Numbered from the stretch's first letter, positions 1 through 7,254 are shown. The stretch is 12,614 bases of DNA from Bacteriovorax stolpii (GCA_945862475.1 CAMAYW010000026.1:1-12614), one strand, 5' to 3'. Program-made: numbers and translations. The notes: generated from the sequence alone by a model not told the origin.

Positions 1-1
1 G

Positions 2-1585
2 TCTCAAGGTGAATCTTCTGTTTCAGAAGGTTACTGTTATGAAGCCATCACTGGAGCAGATAAAGAACTTCTCCCGTGTGTTTTTGTTTTTCAGGATAAC
101 GGCTATGGAATTTCTGTTCCTAAAGCTGATCAAACTGCAAATGAACATGTTGCAGATAACTTTTCAGGTTTTAAAAATTTAAAAATTATTAAGTGTGATG
201 GCAAAGATGTTTTCGATTCTATGAATGCGATGATGACTGCTAGAGAACATGCTCTTAAAAAACACGAACCTGTGATCGTTCATGCTGAGTGTGTTCGAAT
301 TGGAAATCACTCCAATTCTGATAACCATGAGTGGTATCGAGATGAAAAAGAGCGTGCAGATGCTAAGGCACAAGACCCTCTTCCACACTTTAAGAATGAA
401 CTCTTAAAAGCCAAAATTTTCACAGAGAAAGAAATTCAAAAAATTGAAGAGGAAGCGAAGGCCATCCTTCTTGATGCTCACATGAAAGCAGTCAAAGCTC
501 CAAATCCAACTCCTGAATCTATTTTTGATTTTGTAGTACCAGAGCCTTATGTCCCTACAAAATATACTGATGGTACTCACAATGAAACTTCTGAACCAAA
601 GAAGTTTATTGATGCGATCAACGGAACTCTTAAAGCTGAGTTCCGACACAACCCTGATACTTATATTTGGGGTCAGGATGTGGCGAACAAAGAAAAGGGT
701 GGGATTTTTAACGTCACAAAAGGGATGCAACAAGAGTTTGGAAAAGGTCGTGTCTTTAATGGACCGATTGCCGAGGATTTTATTCTTGGAACAGCGAACG
801 GAATGTCTCGTTTTGATGAAAAAATCCGAGTTGTGGTTGAGGGAGCAGAATTTGCTGACTACTTCTGGCCCGCCATGGAGCAAATGGTAGAAACGTCTCA
901 CGATTATTGGAGAAGTAACGGAGCTTTTTCACCAAATATCACAGTACGTATTGCCTCCGGTGGATATATTGGTGGTGGTCTTTATCACTCTCAGAATATC
1001 GAGGGAACTCTTTGTACACTTCCAGGGATAAGAGTCGTTGTACCAGCGTTCGCTGACGATGCTGCTGGGCTTTTAAGAACATCCATGAGATCCCGAGGGA
1101 CAACGGTCTATCTTGAGCCAAAGTCACTTTATAACGCTAAATACGCGATGACCCCGGTGCCTGATGATTTTGAAGTTCCGTTTGGTAAAGCAAGAGTTCG
1201 CAGAGTTGGAGAGCATCTTTCAATTATTACGTACGGAAATACAGTCCATTTTTCTCTTGAGGCCGCCGAAGTACTTTCGAAAGAGGGTTATGAAGTTGAG
1301 GTTCTTGATCTACGCTCCCTCAATCCACTTGATTACGATGCTATTGTGGCAACAGTGAAGAAAACCCACCGTGCACTCGTTGTACATGAGGACAAGGTTT
1401 TTGCTGGGTTTGGCGGAGAACTTGTAGGTGTTATCAATGAGAAAGCCTTTGAATATCTGGATGCTCCAGTGAGACGAGTGGGATCTACTTTTACGCCAGT
1501 AGGCTTTAATAGAATTCTCGAGAGAGCGACACTCCCAGACATGAATAAAATTCTTGTTGCAGCGAGAGACCTCCTTCAATATTAA
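2..1585 (+). CDS. 2-oxo acid dehydrogenase E1, fused alpha/beta subunits (5' end outside window)
   Basis: This is the thiamine-diphosphate-dependent E1 of a pyruvate or branched-chain 2-oxo acid dehydrogenase complex, which decarboxylates the oxo acid and passes the acyl group to E2 lipoate. The frame is open from base 2, so the gene starts upstream; 527 residues are visible. Residues 3-8 (GESSVS, then EG) followed by QDNGYGISVP are the C-terminal half of the E1-alpha ThDP/Mg motif, with Glu where Asp is usual. IGNHSNSDNHEWYR (about 100-113) is the E1-alpha phosphorylation-loop signature. From about residue 200 an E1-beta domain follows in the same frame, with GQDVANKEKGG, the catalytic-Glu motif GPIAE (Glu about 258), and the YGGG..HSQ-like block. 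Alpha and beta are separate in most bacteria and fused in some lineages. Pyruvate versus branched-chain substrate cannot be decided here. A terminator follows directly. Confidence 0.9.
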   Translation, partial: SQGESSVSEGYCYEAITGADKELLPCVFVFQDNGYGISVPKADQTANEHVADNFSGFKNLKIIKCDGKDVFDSMNAMMTAREHALKKHEPVIVHAECVRIGNHSNSDNHEWYRDEKERADAKAQDPLPHFKNELLKAKIFTEKEIQKIEEEAKAILLDAHMKAVKAPNPTPESIFDFVVPEPYVPTKYTDGTHNETSEPKKFIDAINGTLKAEFRHNPDTYIWGQDVANKEKGGIFNVTKGMQQEFGKGRVFNGPIAEDFILGTANGMSRFDEKIRVVVEGAEFADYFWPAMEQMVETSHDYWRSNGAFSPNITVRIASGGYIGGGLYHSQNIEGTLCTLPGIRVVVPAFADDAAGLLRTSMRSRGTTVYLEPKSLYNAKYAMTPVPDDFEVPFGKARVRRVGEHLSIITYGNTVHFSLEAAEVLSKEGYEVEVLDLRSLNPLDYDAIVATVKKTHRALVVHEDKVFAGFGGELVGVINEKAFEYLDAPVRRVGSTFTPVGFNRILERATLPDMNKILVAARDLLQY

Positions 1586-1591
1586 AAAAGA

Positions 1592-1620
1592 GAGGCCCCC
1601 TTATCGGGGCCTCGTCCTTT
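1592..1620 (+). terminator. Intrinsic terminator of the E1 gene
   Basis: A perfect 8-bp stem, GAGGCCCC (1592-1599) pairing with GGGGCCTC (1606-1613), has a 6-base loop and is followed by a short T-containing tail (GTCCTTT). It begins 7 bases after the E1 stop codon. The stem is very GC-rich in an AT-rich region. The T tract is short, but an A run precedes the stem, so some activity on the minus strand is also possible. Confidence 0.8.
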
Positions 1621-1715
1621 CAAGTACTTAATTCCATATAAATTTTTTAGACCAGATGGTGTTCTTATTTGTAATGAGGGTATTATCCGCCCAATTTTTT
1701 ACTAATGAGGTCTCT

Positions 1716-2549
1716 ATGAAAATGTTATTAATTTTGGGATTCGTACTCAGCTCTTTATCTAGTTTTGGCCAATCCTATCTAGTTTTAAATAACGGCGTTA
1801 CCTTAACGATTGATCTCAATGGCTATCTCTATGACTTTAGTCATTTTTATCTTCCTTACAAAATTAAGCACAATGGTGGGCAATTTTTTGTAGAGGAGGA
1901 AAAGCTAATTACAATCGATAGTAAGGGACTTGTTTACGAAAAGGATCTTGAAGTATCAGGAATCAACGGTAAAGGGATGAATTATTTTATTAATTCAGAT
2001 GAAGAGCTCATTACAATTGATAAAGATGGTTTCTATTTTAAATATGATGAGGACACAAGTGTCTTTAAAAAAGCTGTTTCTTTTGGTGGAAACTTTTTTC
2101 TGGTAAAGCCTGAGAAAAGAAAACCTCAAATCGATATCTACACGATTAATGAGAAAGGTAATTATTTTAAAATGACTCTTGATGGGTTAAATCCTTCGGA
2201 TATTAATCTGACTGGTGGGAATTTTTTCCAAACGAAAGATGGTAAAACATATACCGTTTCTAAGGCGGGTTTTATCTTTTCAAAGCCCGATATGAAAGTT
2301 TCTGCAATTTCCAAAACGGGAGGAAACTTTTTTATTGATGCTAATGGATTGTTATATACCGTGTCTGATGAAGGCCTTTTAATTATTCCATCCCTTCCAA
2401 AAAATTTAGTGATTTCTGAAATTCAAAAAGTGGGCTCACATTACATGCTAGATAAGAACGGAAACCTATTTACTGTAGATAAAAATGGAATTGTAACCGA
2501 GCGAAAGAGCCAGCACGATTTAAGGACTGTAAAAGTTCTTTCTCTTTAG
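1716..2549 (+). CDS. Secreted seven-repeat protein, candidate beta-propeller (paralogue A)
   Basis: I do not recognise the family. The start is ATG 1716, with TGAGG five bases upstream, rather than an earlier in-frame GTG at 1656; this start gives a clean signal peptide (MKMLLILGFVLSSLSSFG, cleavage likely before QS). The mature protein is almost entirely repeats beginning at about residues 20, 54, 87, 124, 167, 202 and 240. Each has the pattern GG-N-F/Y-F, then a turn with D/N-G, then L-Y-T-V/I, then D/S-x-x-G, then a short hydrophobic strand. Repeats of 33-43 residues, each with about four predicted strands and numbering seven, suggest a seven-bladed propeller exported to the periplasm or beyond; this is inferred from pattern alone. 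No catalytic residues or cysteines are obvious. A paralogue with the same seven-repeat plan lies 82 bases downstream on the same strand. Confidence 0.85.
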   Translation: MKMLLILGFVLSSLSSFGQSYLVLNNGVTLTIDLNGYLYDFSHFYLPYKIKHNGGQFFVEEEKLITIDSKGLVYEKDLEVSGINGKGMNYFINSDEELITIDKDGFYFKYDEDTSVFKKAVSFGGNFFLVKPEKRKPQIDIYTINEKGNYFKMTLDGLNPSDINLTGGNFFQTKDGKTYTVSKAGFIFSKPDMKVSAISKTGGNFFIDANGLLYTVSDEGLLIIPSLPKNLVISEIQKVGSHYMLDKNGNLFTVDKNGIVTERKSQHDLRTVKVLSL

Positions 2550-2597
2550 GCTTTAAACTTAATAAATCTTTAGTAGATGAAAAAATAATCCTTTTGT

Positions 2598-2633
2598 ATA
2601 GTCCCCAACCTCTTAAGTAGAAAAGGGGACTAT
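2598..2633 (+). promoter_or_regulatory. Perfect 9-bp inverted repeat covering the ribosome binding site and start of paralogue B
   Basis: ATAGTCCCC (2598-2606) is perfectly complementary to GGGGACTAT (2625-2633), with 18 bases between. The right arm contains the Shine-Dalgarno GGGGA and the first two bases of the ATG at 2632, so an RNA hairpin would hide the translation start. The left arm also overlaps a possible -10 box (TATAGT, 2597-2602). If that box is used, transcription would start inside the loop and the repeat would act as DNA (an operator) rather than as RNA. Which reading holds is not decidable from sequence. Confidence 0.5.
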
Positions 2634-3474
2634 GAAAATGAAGATTCTTTTAATTGTTATCTCTATGGTCTTGGGCGCGAAGGCGTTCTCCCAGTCATTT
2701 CTTATAATGGAAAATGGTATCATCCTCACAACAGACCGATCAGGTTTTGCTTATGATTTTGGTCATTACGCTTACCCACAAAGAGTCTCATTGAAGGGAG
2801 GCCAGTACTTTGTCGAAGAAGATACTATTCTTGTTACGATTGATGAGAATGGCTATCTTTACAGAAAGTATGAATCCATTCCTCAAAATATTTTAGGAAA
2901 GGGGATAAACTATTTCATCTCTTCTGATGGCTTTTCATATTCAATTGATTCACAGGGAAAGTTAAAGGTTAGTGAGGCCCAAGAGTTTAAGGCAGCAAAG
3001 AATTTCGGTGGAACATTCTTTACCACTCAGCCAAATGAGTCCGAGGAACTCTTTGATCTCTATTCCGTTTCTCAAAATGGTAAAATACAAAAATATGATC
3101 GCGGACCGTTTAAGAAAAAAGAAATCGTATCGTTCGGTGGAAATTATTTTATGAACCAAAGAGGATTCGTATTTACGATTTCTAGTGCTGGAGACATTTT
3201 TCAGCAAGAGAACCCCAATGTTGGTCTCATCATAAAAAAGGGTGGGAATTATTTTATTGATTCTTCTAACTTGTTCTATTCTGTTACAGATAGAGGAGAG
3301 TTGAAGCTTCCGGATCTACCGCTAAATTTAAAAGTTTCTAGTATCCTCAAGTTGGGGACGAACTACTTTATTGATCAAACGGGGAAATTGTATACAGTTG
3401 ATAGAGATGGGAATATTACCGAAAAAATAATGACCGATCACGATTTTAAAAAGGCGAGAGTGATCTCTTTGTAA
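2632..3474 (+). CDS. Secreted seven-repeat protein, candidate beta-propeller (paralogue B)
   Basis: This is the 280-residue paralogue of the upstream gene; by eye roughly 40% of residues match, with the same repeat number and the same ending (V-L/I-S-L). The signal peptide is MKMKILLIVISMVLGAKAFS, with cleavage likely after AFS. Repeats begin at about residues 22, 56, 91, 126, 169, 204 and 242, with the core GG-N-Y-F-I-D, then LYTVD-type and G-x-I strands. Repeat 4 of both proteins carries the same extra loop (about residues 132-142 here, after GGTFFTTQP), so the copies arose by duplication of a whole seven-repeat gene rather than by independent repeat growth. AAGGGGA sits just upstream of ATG 2632; an in-frame ATG at 2638 is the alternative start. 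The stop codon abuts the stop codon of the convergent minus-strand gene with no base between. Function unknown. Confidence 0.85.
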   Translation: MKMKILLIVISMVLGAKAFSQSFLIMENGIILTTDRSGFAYDFGHYAYPQRVSLKGGQYFVEEDTILVTIDENGYLYRKYESIPQNILGKGINYFISSDGFSYSIDSQGKLKVSEAQEFKAAKNFGGTFFTTQPNESEELFDLYSVSQNGKIQKYDRGPFKKKEIVSFGGNYFMNQRGFVFTISSAGDIFQQENPNVGLIIKKGGNYFIDSSNLFYSVTDRGELKLPDLPLNLKVSSILKLGTNYFIDQTGKLYTVDRDGNITEKIMTDHDFKKARVISL

Positions 3475-3837
3475 TCAAAGAACTTTAAGATGAGTTTGAA
3501 TATCCTTGAGTTCTTTTTTAAGCTTCTCAAGGGTATTTGTCTCATCAATAACTGCGATATCATTTTCTTGGCCAAGATCCTTTTTAATTAAGGAAATAAA
3601 ACTATCAATCTCTTGGTGCTTAACTTCTTTAACAATCATGACATATAAAGAACGTCCAAAGTTTTCACCTATAACGAGACGACTCGTTAAGTTTTTAGCA
3701 GAGGCGAAATTTGAGGTGAGGAGTCCATCCAGCAAGTAATCAATATCAGCATAATACTGATTCGATGGAGATTCTTCAGATATGAACCAAATGATCCCTC
3801 TTGTTAATGGGGTAATATGGTTAATCAGATTACTCAT
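3475..3837 (-). CDS. Hypothetical protein downstream of nusB
   Basis: A 120-residue protein that I do not recognise. It has no signal peptide or membrane segment, a mixed alpha/beta look, and an acidic/basic C-terminal helix (about 98-117, LEKLKKELKDIQTHLKVL) that could form a short coiled coil. The ATG lies inside the end of nusB (ATGAGTAA, an 8-base overlap) and has no convincing Shine-Dalgarno of its own, so translation is probably coupled to nusB. It is therefore the third gene of the nrdR-nusB unit. Its stop codon abuts that of the convergent paralogue B, so no terminator fits between them; transcripts from the two sides probably overlap. Confidence 0.7.
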   Translation of the reverse strand: MSNLINHITPLTRGIIWFISEESPSNQYYADIDYLLDGLLTSNFASAKNLTSRLVIGENFGRSLYVMIVKEVKHQEIDSFISLIKKDLGQENDIAVIDETNTLEKLKKELKDIQTHLKVL

Positions 3838-4282
3838 TTCGGTTCAGTTCTTGTTTGAAAATATTATCTAAAATGCCATTAAGAAAAGATGAGGATTCTT
3901 TTGTCGAATATTTTTTTCCAAGCTCAATGGCCTCATTAATAACGACTTTGCCTGGCGTTTCAGGATGATACTTAAGCTCATAGATCGCCATGATGAAAAT
4001 GGTGTGTTCAATTTTAGATATTCTCGAAAGCTTCCAGTTCTTTAAATACTTAACAAGGATTTCTTCAAGCTCAACGTGATGTTTCAAGATCCCCTTAACC
4101 ATCGTTGCAACAAATACTTGAGCATCAGGTTTCAAATCAATATCTAAGGTTTGTTTAAACTCTTGAACTCTTTCAAAAATTTCTTCTTGATCAATTTGTT
4201 TTTTATCATTTTGAAATGATGGCAATTGAAAGTGATATAAAAATTGCAGGCAAAATTCTCTGGCCTCTCTCTTAGTACTCAC
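3830..4282 (-). CDS. nusB: Transcription antitermination protein NusB
   Basis: NusB binds boxA RNA with NusE (ribosomal protein S10) and helps RNA polymerase resist termination in rRNA operons. The N-terminus STKREAREFCLQFLYHFQL matches the R-R-x-A-R-E-x-x-x-Q-x-L-Y signature, and the all-helical C-terminal half (ISKIEHTIFIMAIYEL, VVINEAIELGKKYSTKESSSF, NGILD) is typical of the family. I place the start at GTG 4282 (150 residues). AAGG lies nine bases upstream of it, whereas that same AAGG touches the upstream ATG at 4291, which would add only three residues (MIT). The GTG start also gives the family's usual N-terminus. It overlaps the end of nrdR by 11 bases, or by 20 if the ATG is used, so the two are translationally coupled. 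Confidence 0.93.
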   Translation of the reverse strand: MSTKREAREFCLQFLYHFQLPSFQNDKKQIDQEEIFERVQEFKQTLDIDLKPDAQVFVATMVKGILKHHVELEEILVKYLKNWKLSRISKIEHTIFIMAIYELKYHPETPGKVVINEAIELGKKYSTKESSSFLNGILDNIFKQELNRNE

Positions 4283-4769
4283 GGTTATCATCCTTCATAT
4301 TGGGGTTGATTTTAAATTGATTGAATTCATCATGTTTTAATTCATTAACAAATTCTTCAACGTCTTGAAACTTTCTATAAACAGCAGCAAATCGAATATA
4401 GGCAACTGGATCCAAATGTCTTAGATACATCATAACAAGATTACCAATTTCTTTTGATTGGATCTCTTTATCTGAAATATCTAAAATCGCTTTTTCAATA
4501 TTGTTAATCACCCTTTCAATTTGAACAGCCGATATGGGTCTTTTTTCAACAGCTTTTTCTATTCCCTTAAGAATTTTTTCTTGTTTGTAGGGTTCTCTTC
4601 TTCCATCTCGTTTTATGACCATTGGCATGGAAAGTTCAATGGTCTCAAAAGTTGTGAATCGTTTTTGACAAGATTCGCATTTTCTTCGACGTCTTATCAC
4701 GCAACCTTCTTCAAGGTTTCTGGAGTCTAAAACTTTGGTGTCAGGAGCAGAACAGTAAGGACATTTCAT
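4272..4769 (-). CDS. nrdR: Transcriptional repressor NrdR
   Basis: NrdR is the nucleotide-sensing repressor of ribonucleotide reductase genes. The 165-residue protein has the N-terminal zinc ribbon with Cys3, Cys6, Cys31 and Cys34 (MKCPYC...RRRRKCESC, then FTTFE) and an ATP-cone domain from about residue 49 (PMVIKRDGRREPY) to about 140 (VAYIRFAAVYRKF). The length is slightly above the usual 150-160 because of an acidic and polar C-terminal tail. It heads a three-gene overlapping unit with nusB and an unknown protein. No ribonucleotide reductase gene is in the window, and I could not identify a pair of NrdR boxes upstream of this gene. Confidence 0.96.
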   Translation of the reverse strand: MKCPYCSAPDTKVLDSRNLEEGCVIRRRRKCESCQKRFTTFETIELSMPMVIKRDGRREPYKQEKILKGIEKAVEKRPISAVQIERVINNIEKAILDISDKEIQSKEIGNLVMMYLRHLDPVAYIRFAAVYRKFQDVEEFVNELKHDEFNQFKINPNMKDDNREY

Positions 4770-4864
4770 AATGCGACCCTAAACTACATCTAGTGGTTAT
4801 TGCCTGGCTATTTATCATTCTTTAAACAAGAAGAGAAGCTAAATAGCTGAAATGATATAACCCC

Positions 4865-5119
4865 TTATTTTTTAGTGCTTTTCCCGCATCTTCCTTCAGT
4901 CCAAGTCTTGTGTCCTTGGCATTCAGCTTCGCAGGAATTACCAAAATTTTGTCCCCCAGCGCAGACAGGTTTGAAAATTTTCATGCAGTAACAGGGTTGA
5001 ACAGTATAGGGGCTAACCGGTTTTGCTTCACTTTCACCGGCACTTTCGACAGCAGGAGTTGTTTCCATTTTTTTAGTCGTACATGAGGCGAGTAGAAGAA
5101 GAAGAAAAAAATATTTCAT
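4865..5119 (-). CDS. Small lipoprotein with a Kazal-type serine protease inhibitor domain
   Basis: An 84-residue protein. Residues 1-13 form a lipoprotein signal peptide with lipobox L-A-S-C (Cys13), and Thr at +2 suggests outer-membrane sorting. A Ser/Glu/Pro-rich linker (14-41) leads to a compact domain with six cysteines at 43, 45, 53, 63, 67 and 78. The pattern C-x-C, FKPVC, G-N-S-C, E-A-E-C, G-R-C is that of bacterial Kazal domains. By the usual Kazal rule, the P1 residue is two after the second Cys: Lys47, which predicts inhibition of a trypsin-like protease. AAGGA lies six bases before the ATG, only 9 bases after the glyA stop, so it is probably co-transcribed with glyA. The protein likely sits on the inner face of the outer membrane or at the cell surface. 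The target protease is unknown. Confidence 0.88.
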   Translation of the reverse strand: MKYFFLLLLLASCTTKKMETTPAVESAGESEAKPVSPYTVQPCYCMKIFKPVCAGGQNFGNSCEAECQGHKTWTEGRCGKSTKK

Positions 5120-5128
5120 ATGTATTCC

Positions 5129-6370
5129 TTATTTATAAACGGGAAATTTAAGACATAGTTCATGAACACTTTGCTTTACGTCCTGAAGAATCTTTTCATT
5201 CGTTGAATTTCGAAGTGCTTTTACAATTAAATCGGCCATGATCTTAGTTTCATTTTCTTTGAAACCTCTGGTTGTTACTGCAGGAGTACCAAGTCTAATT
5301 CCTGATGTTACAAATGGAGAACGTTTATCATTTGGAACCATGTTTTTGTTACAAGTGATATCCACTTTCTCAAGAATTTCTCCGGCTTCTTTCCCAGACA
5401 TATTTACTGAATCTGTTTTGACCAAGATAAGGTGATTATCAGTACCACCAGAAACAAGCTCGATTCCTTGGTCCATGAGTGTTTTCGCAAGAGTTTGCGA
5501 GTTCGTGATGACTTGCTTTTGGTAAGAAATAAATTCAGGAGTCAGTGCCTCTTTAAAGGCCACAGCTTTTGCTGCAATAACATGTTCTAATGGACCGCCT
5601 TGAATACCTGGAAAAATAAGTGAATTGAATTTTTTCCCAAGTTCTTCGTTGTTGGAAAGAATGATGCCTCCACGAGGACCTCTTAATGTTTTATGAGTTG
5701 TTGACGTGACAACATCAGCAAAACCCATTGGGGTCGGGTGTAGTCCTGCTGCGATTAGTCCTGCAATATGGGCCATATCCACCATGAAAAGAGCTCCAAC
5801 AGATTTTGCAATAGAGCTAAACTTTTCAAAATCAATAATTCTTGGGTAAGCCGATGCTCCCGCAATAATCATTCGAGGTTTTTCTTTTTTCGCAAGATCT
5901 TCAACTTGGTTGTAATCAATCATCTCTGTTTTTGAGTCCAAACCATAATGAAGTGCCTTAAACAATTTTCCAGAAAAATTCACTGGAGAACCGTGGGTTA
6001 AGTGTCCTCCTTGAGAAAGATCCATTCCAAGAAAACTATCACCATGATTCATTACCGCTAAATAAACGGCCATATTCGCTCCAGATCCAGAGTGAGGCTG
6101 GACGTTGGCGTATGAAGCATTAAAAATTTTCTTTAAGCGATCAATGGCAAGTGTTTCGATCTCATCCACAAATTCACAACCATTGTAGTAGCGCTTCTTG
6201 GGATAGCCTTCAGCGTATTTATTGGTTAGGCATGACCCTTGGGCCTCCATGACAGCTTGGGAGCAATAGTTCTCTGAAGCAATTAGCTCGAGCCCAAGTT
6301 CTTGGCGATTTTGTTCTTTTTTAATAAAGCCTGCGACTTCAGGGTCAGTGGATTCGAGGAAATTAAACAT
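5129..6370 (-). CDS. glyA: Serine hydroxymethyltransferase
   Basis: GlyA is a PLP enzyme that converts serine and tetrahydrofolate to glycine and 5,10-methylene-tetrahydrofolate in the cytoplasm. The open frame extends further upstream, but the real start is ATG 6370: AAGGAG lies seven bases before it, and MFNFLESTDPEV is a family-like N-terminus. This gives 413 residues, close to the E. coli length of 417. Visible signatures are ELIASEN (28-34), NKYAEGYPKKRYY (50-62), QPHSGSGAN (91-99), the PLP-contacting D198 and H201 (MVDMAHIAGLIAAG), and the PLP lysine K227 in TSTTHKTLRGPRGG. It is the first gene of a probable operon with the Kazal lipoprotein. The 5' leader is short, with no obvious riboswitch. 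Confidence 0.98.
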   Translation of the reverse strand: MFNFLESTDPEVAGFIKKEQNRQELGLELIASENYCSQAVMEAQGSCLTNKYAEGYPKKRYYNGCEFVDEIETLAIDRLKKIFNASYANVQPHSGSGANMAVYLAVMNHGDSFLGMDLSQGGHLTHGSPVNFSGKLFKALHYGLDSKTEMIDYNQVEDLAKKEKPRMIIAGASAYPRIIDFEKFSSIAKSVGALFMVDMAHIAGLIAAGLHPTPMGFADVVTSTTHKTLRGPRGGIILSNNEELGKKFNSLIFPGIQGGPLEHVIAAKAVAFKEALTPEFISYQKQVITNSQTLAKTLMDQGIELVSGGTDNHLILVKTDSVNMSGKEAGEILEKVDITCNKNMVPNDKRSPFVTSGIRLGTPAVTTRGFKENETKIMADLIVKALRNSTNEKILQDVKQSVHELCLKFPVYK

Positions 6371-6494
6371 AGAGATGCTCCTTATTAAGGCTATTTTATG
6401 TAAAAAGTGGGGTATGTGCCTACTGATTTCAAGGACTTTTCGAGATTTGTAAGAACTACCTAACTCATTGAATACTATTGAACGCCTTGGTATT

Positions 6495-7229
6495 ATGCGC
6501 CGAGTTATGGAAGTCTTTTTTTTAATACTCATTTTATCCGTTGTGCAGTCTCTTTTTGGAGTGGGCCTACTTCTGTTTGGGACTCCGTTGTTGCTATTTT
6601 TTGGTTATGAGTATTCTGAAGTCTTAATGTACCTTCTGCCTGCTTCTATTAGTATAAGCCTTAGTCAAATTAGAGATTTTCGTGGTGTCGAGCTCAACCG
6701 AAATTATCGAAAACTTTTTTTGATTTTTTGTATACCTGTTCTTCTTTTAGGCATTTTTCTAGCAACGAAGTTTGATCTTAAATTTGAAATCAGGATCTTT
6801 GTCATAGGCATGCTTCTTTTTACTTTTATCGTTAGATCCTTTTCAAGTTTTAGAAATCAGCTTCAATGTTTGATTCAAAAAAATATTCCCATCTTTTTAT
6901 TTTTCATGGGTCTCGTTCATGGTCTATCAAATATGGGCGGCTCAATTTTGGGCCCCGTCGCCTCAAGCTTGTATCAAGATAAAAATAAAATGCTGGCCTC
7001 TGTGAGTTTGGATTATGCCATGATGGCATCTATACAGTTTTTATATCTTATATTTTTTCAAGGGATGAATATTAAATCTCATCATCTTATTGGAGTTGTC
7101 ATTGCTCTTCTCGTTCGTCATTTTTTAGGTAAAAAAGTATTTCATTTTACCTCTGAAAGAAACTATCAACGTTTGTTTAATGGTTTTATTCTGATGAATG
7201 CACTGGTCTTAGGTGCGGGGGTCTTATAA
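6495..7229 (+). CDS. TauE/SafE-like (DUF81) membrane transporter
   Basis: A 244-residue integral membrane protein with about seven or eight hydrophobic segments. The two halves each begin with the glycine-rich motif expected of the sulfite exporter TauE/SafE family: SLFGVGLLLFGTPLLL (about 19-34) and HGLSNMGGSILGPVASSLY (about 142-160). TauE/SafE members export sulfite, sulfoacetate or other small anions, but many have unknown substrates and no substrate is implied here. The start is uncertain: candidates are TTG 6468, ATG 6495 and ATG 6507, and none has a good Shine-Dalgarno. I chose 6495 because MRR before the first membrane segment suits an N-in topology. It is divergent from glyA, with a possible promoter TTGTAA (6449-6454), 18 bases, AATACT (about 6470). 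An IS element has inserted just after its stop codon. Confidence 0.75.
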   Translation: MRRVMEVFFLILILSVVQSLFGVGLLLFGTPLLLFFGYEYSEVLMYLLPASISISLSQIRDFRGVELNRNYRKLFLIFCIPVLLLGIFLATKFDLKFEIRIFVIGMLLFTFIVRSFSSFRNQLQCLIQKNIPIFLFFMGLVHGLSNMGGSILGPVASSLYQDKNKMLASVSLDYAMMASIQFLYLIFFQGMNIKSHHLIGVVIALLVRHFLGKKVFHFTSERNYQRLFNGFILMNALVLGAGVL

Positions 7230-7254
7230 AAAAGGCTCCGTATTGATCTGAGCC
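7228..7254 (-). terminator. Terminator-like hairpin across the left IS junction
   Basis: Read on the minus strand, GGCTC (7254-7250) pairs with GAGCC (7238-7234) and is followed at once by six T residues (7233-7228). One arm belongs to the IS inverted repeat and the other, with the T tract, to the host flank. It would stop minus-strand transcription leaving the left end of the IS before it enters the TauE-like gene. On the plus strand there is no T tract after the stem. Confidence 0.5.

Noticed and set aside
404..901. Long open frame on the minus strand inside the E1 gene
   Set aside because: It lies wholly opposite strongly conserved E1 coding sequence, has no ribosome binding site and its product resembles nothing; it is a shadow of the real frame.
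1614..1715. Promoter for paralogue A
   Set aside because: TATTAT at 1681 is a possible -10 box, but there is no reasonable -35 at 16-18 bases; not enough to report as a feature.
4837..4848. Terminator of the glyA-Kazal unit (AGCTA-TT-TAGCT)
   Set aside because: The 5-bp stem has only a 2-base loop, is AT-rich, and is followed by a broken T-rich tract; too weak to call.
4770..4864. NrdR boxes (autoregulation) upstream of nrdR
   Set aside because: A weak partial palindrome near 4783-4797 was considered, but it does not match the NrdR box well and there is no second box at the expected spacing.
6371..6494. Glycine or other riboswitch in the glyA leader
   Set aside because: The leader before the glyA ribosome binding site is short and I found no conserved aptamer-like paired elements.
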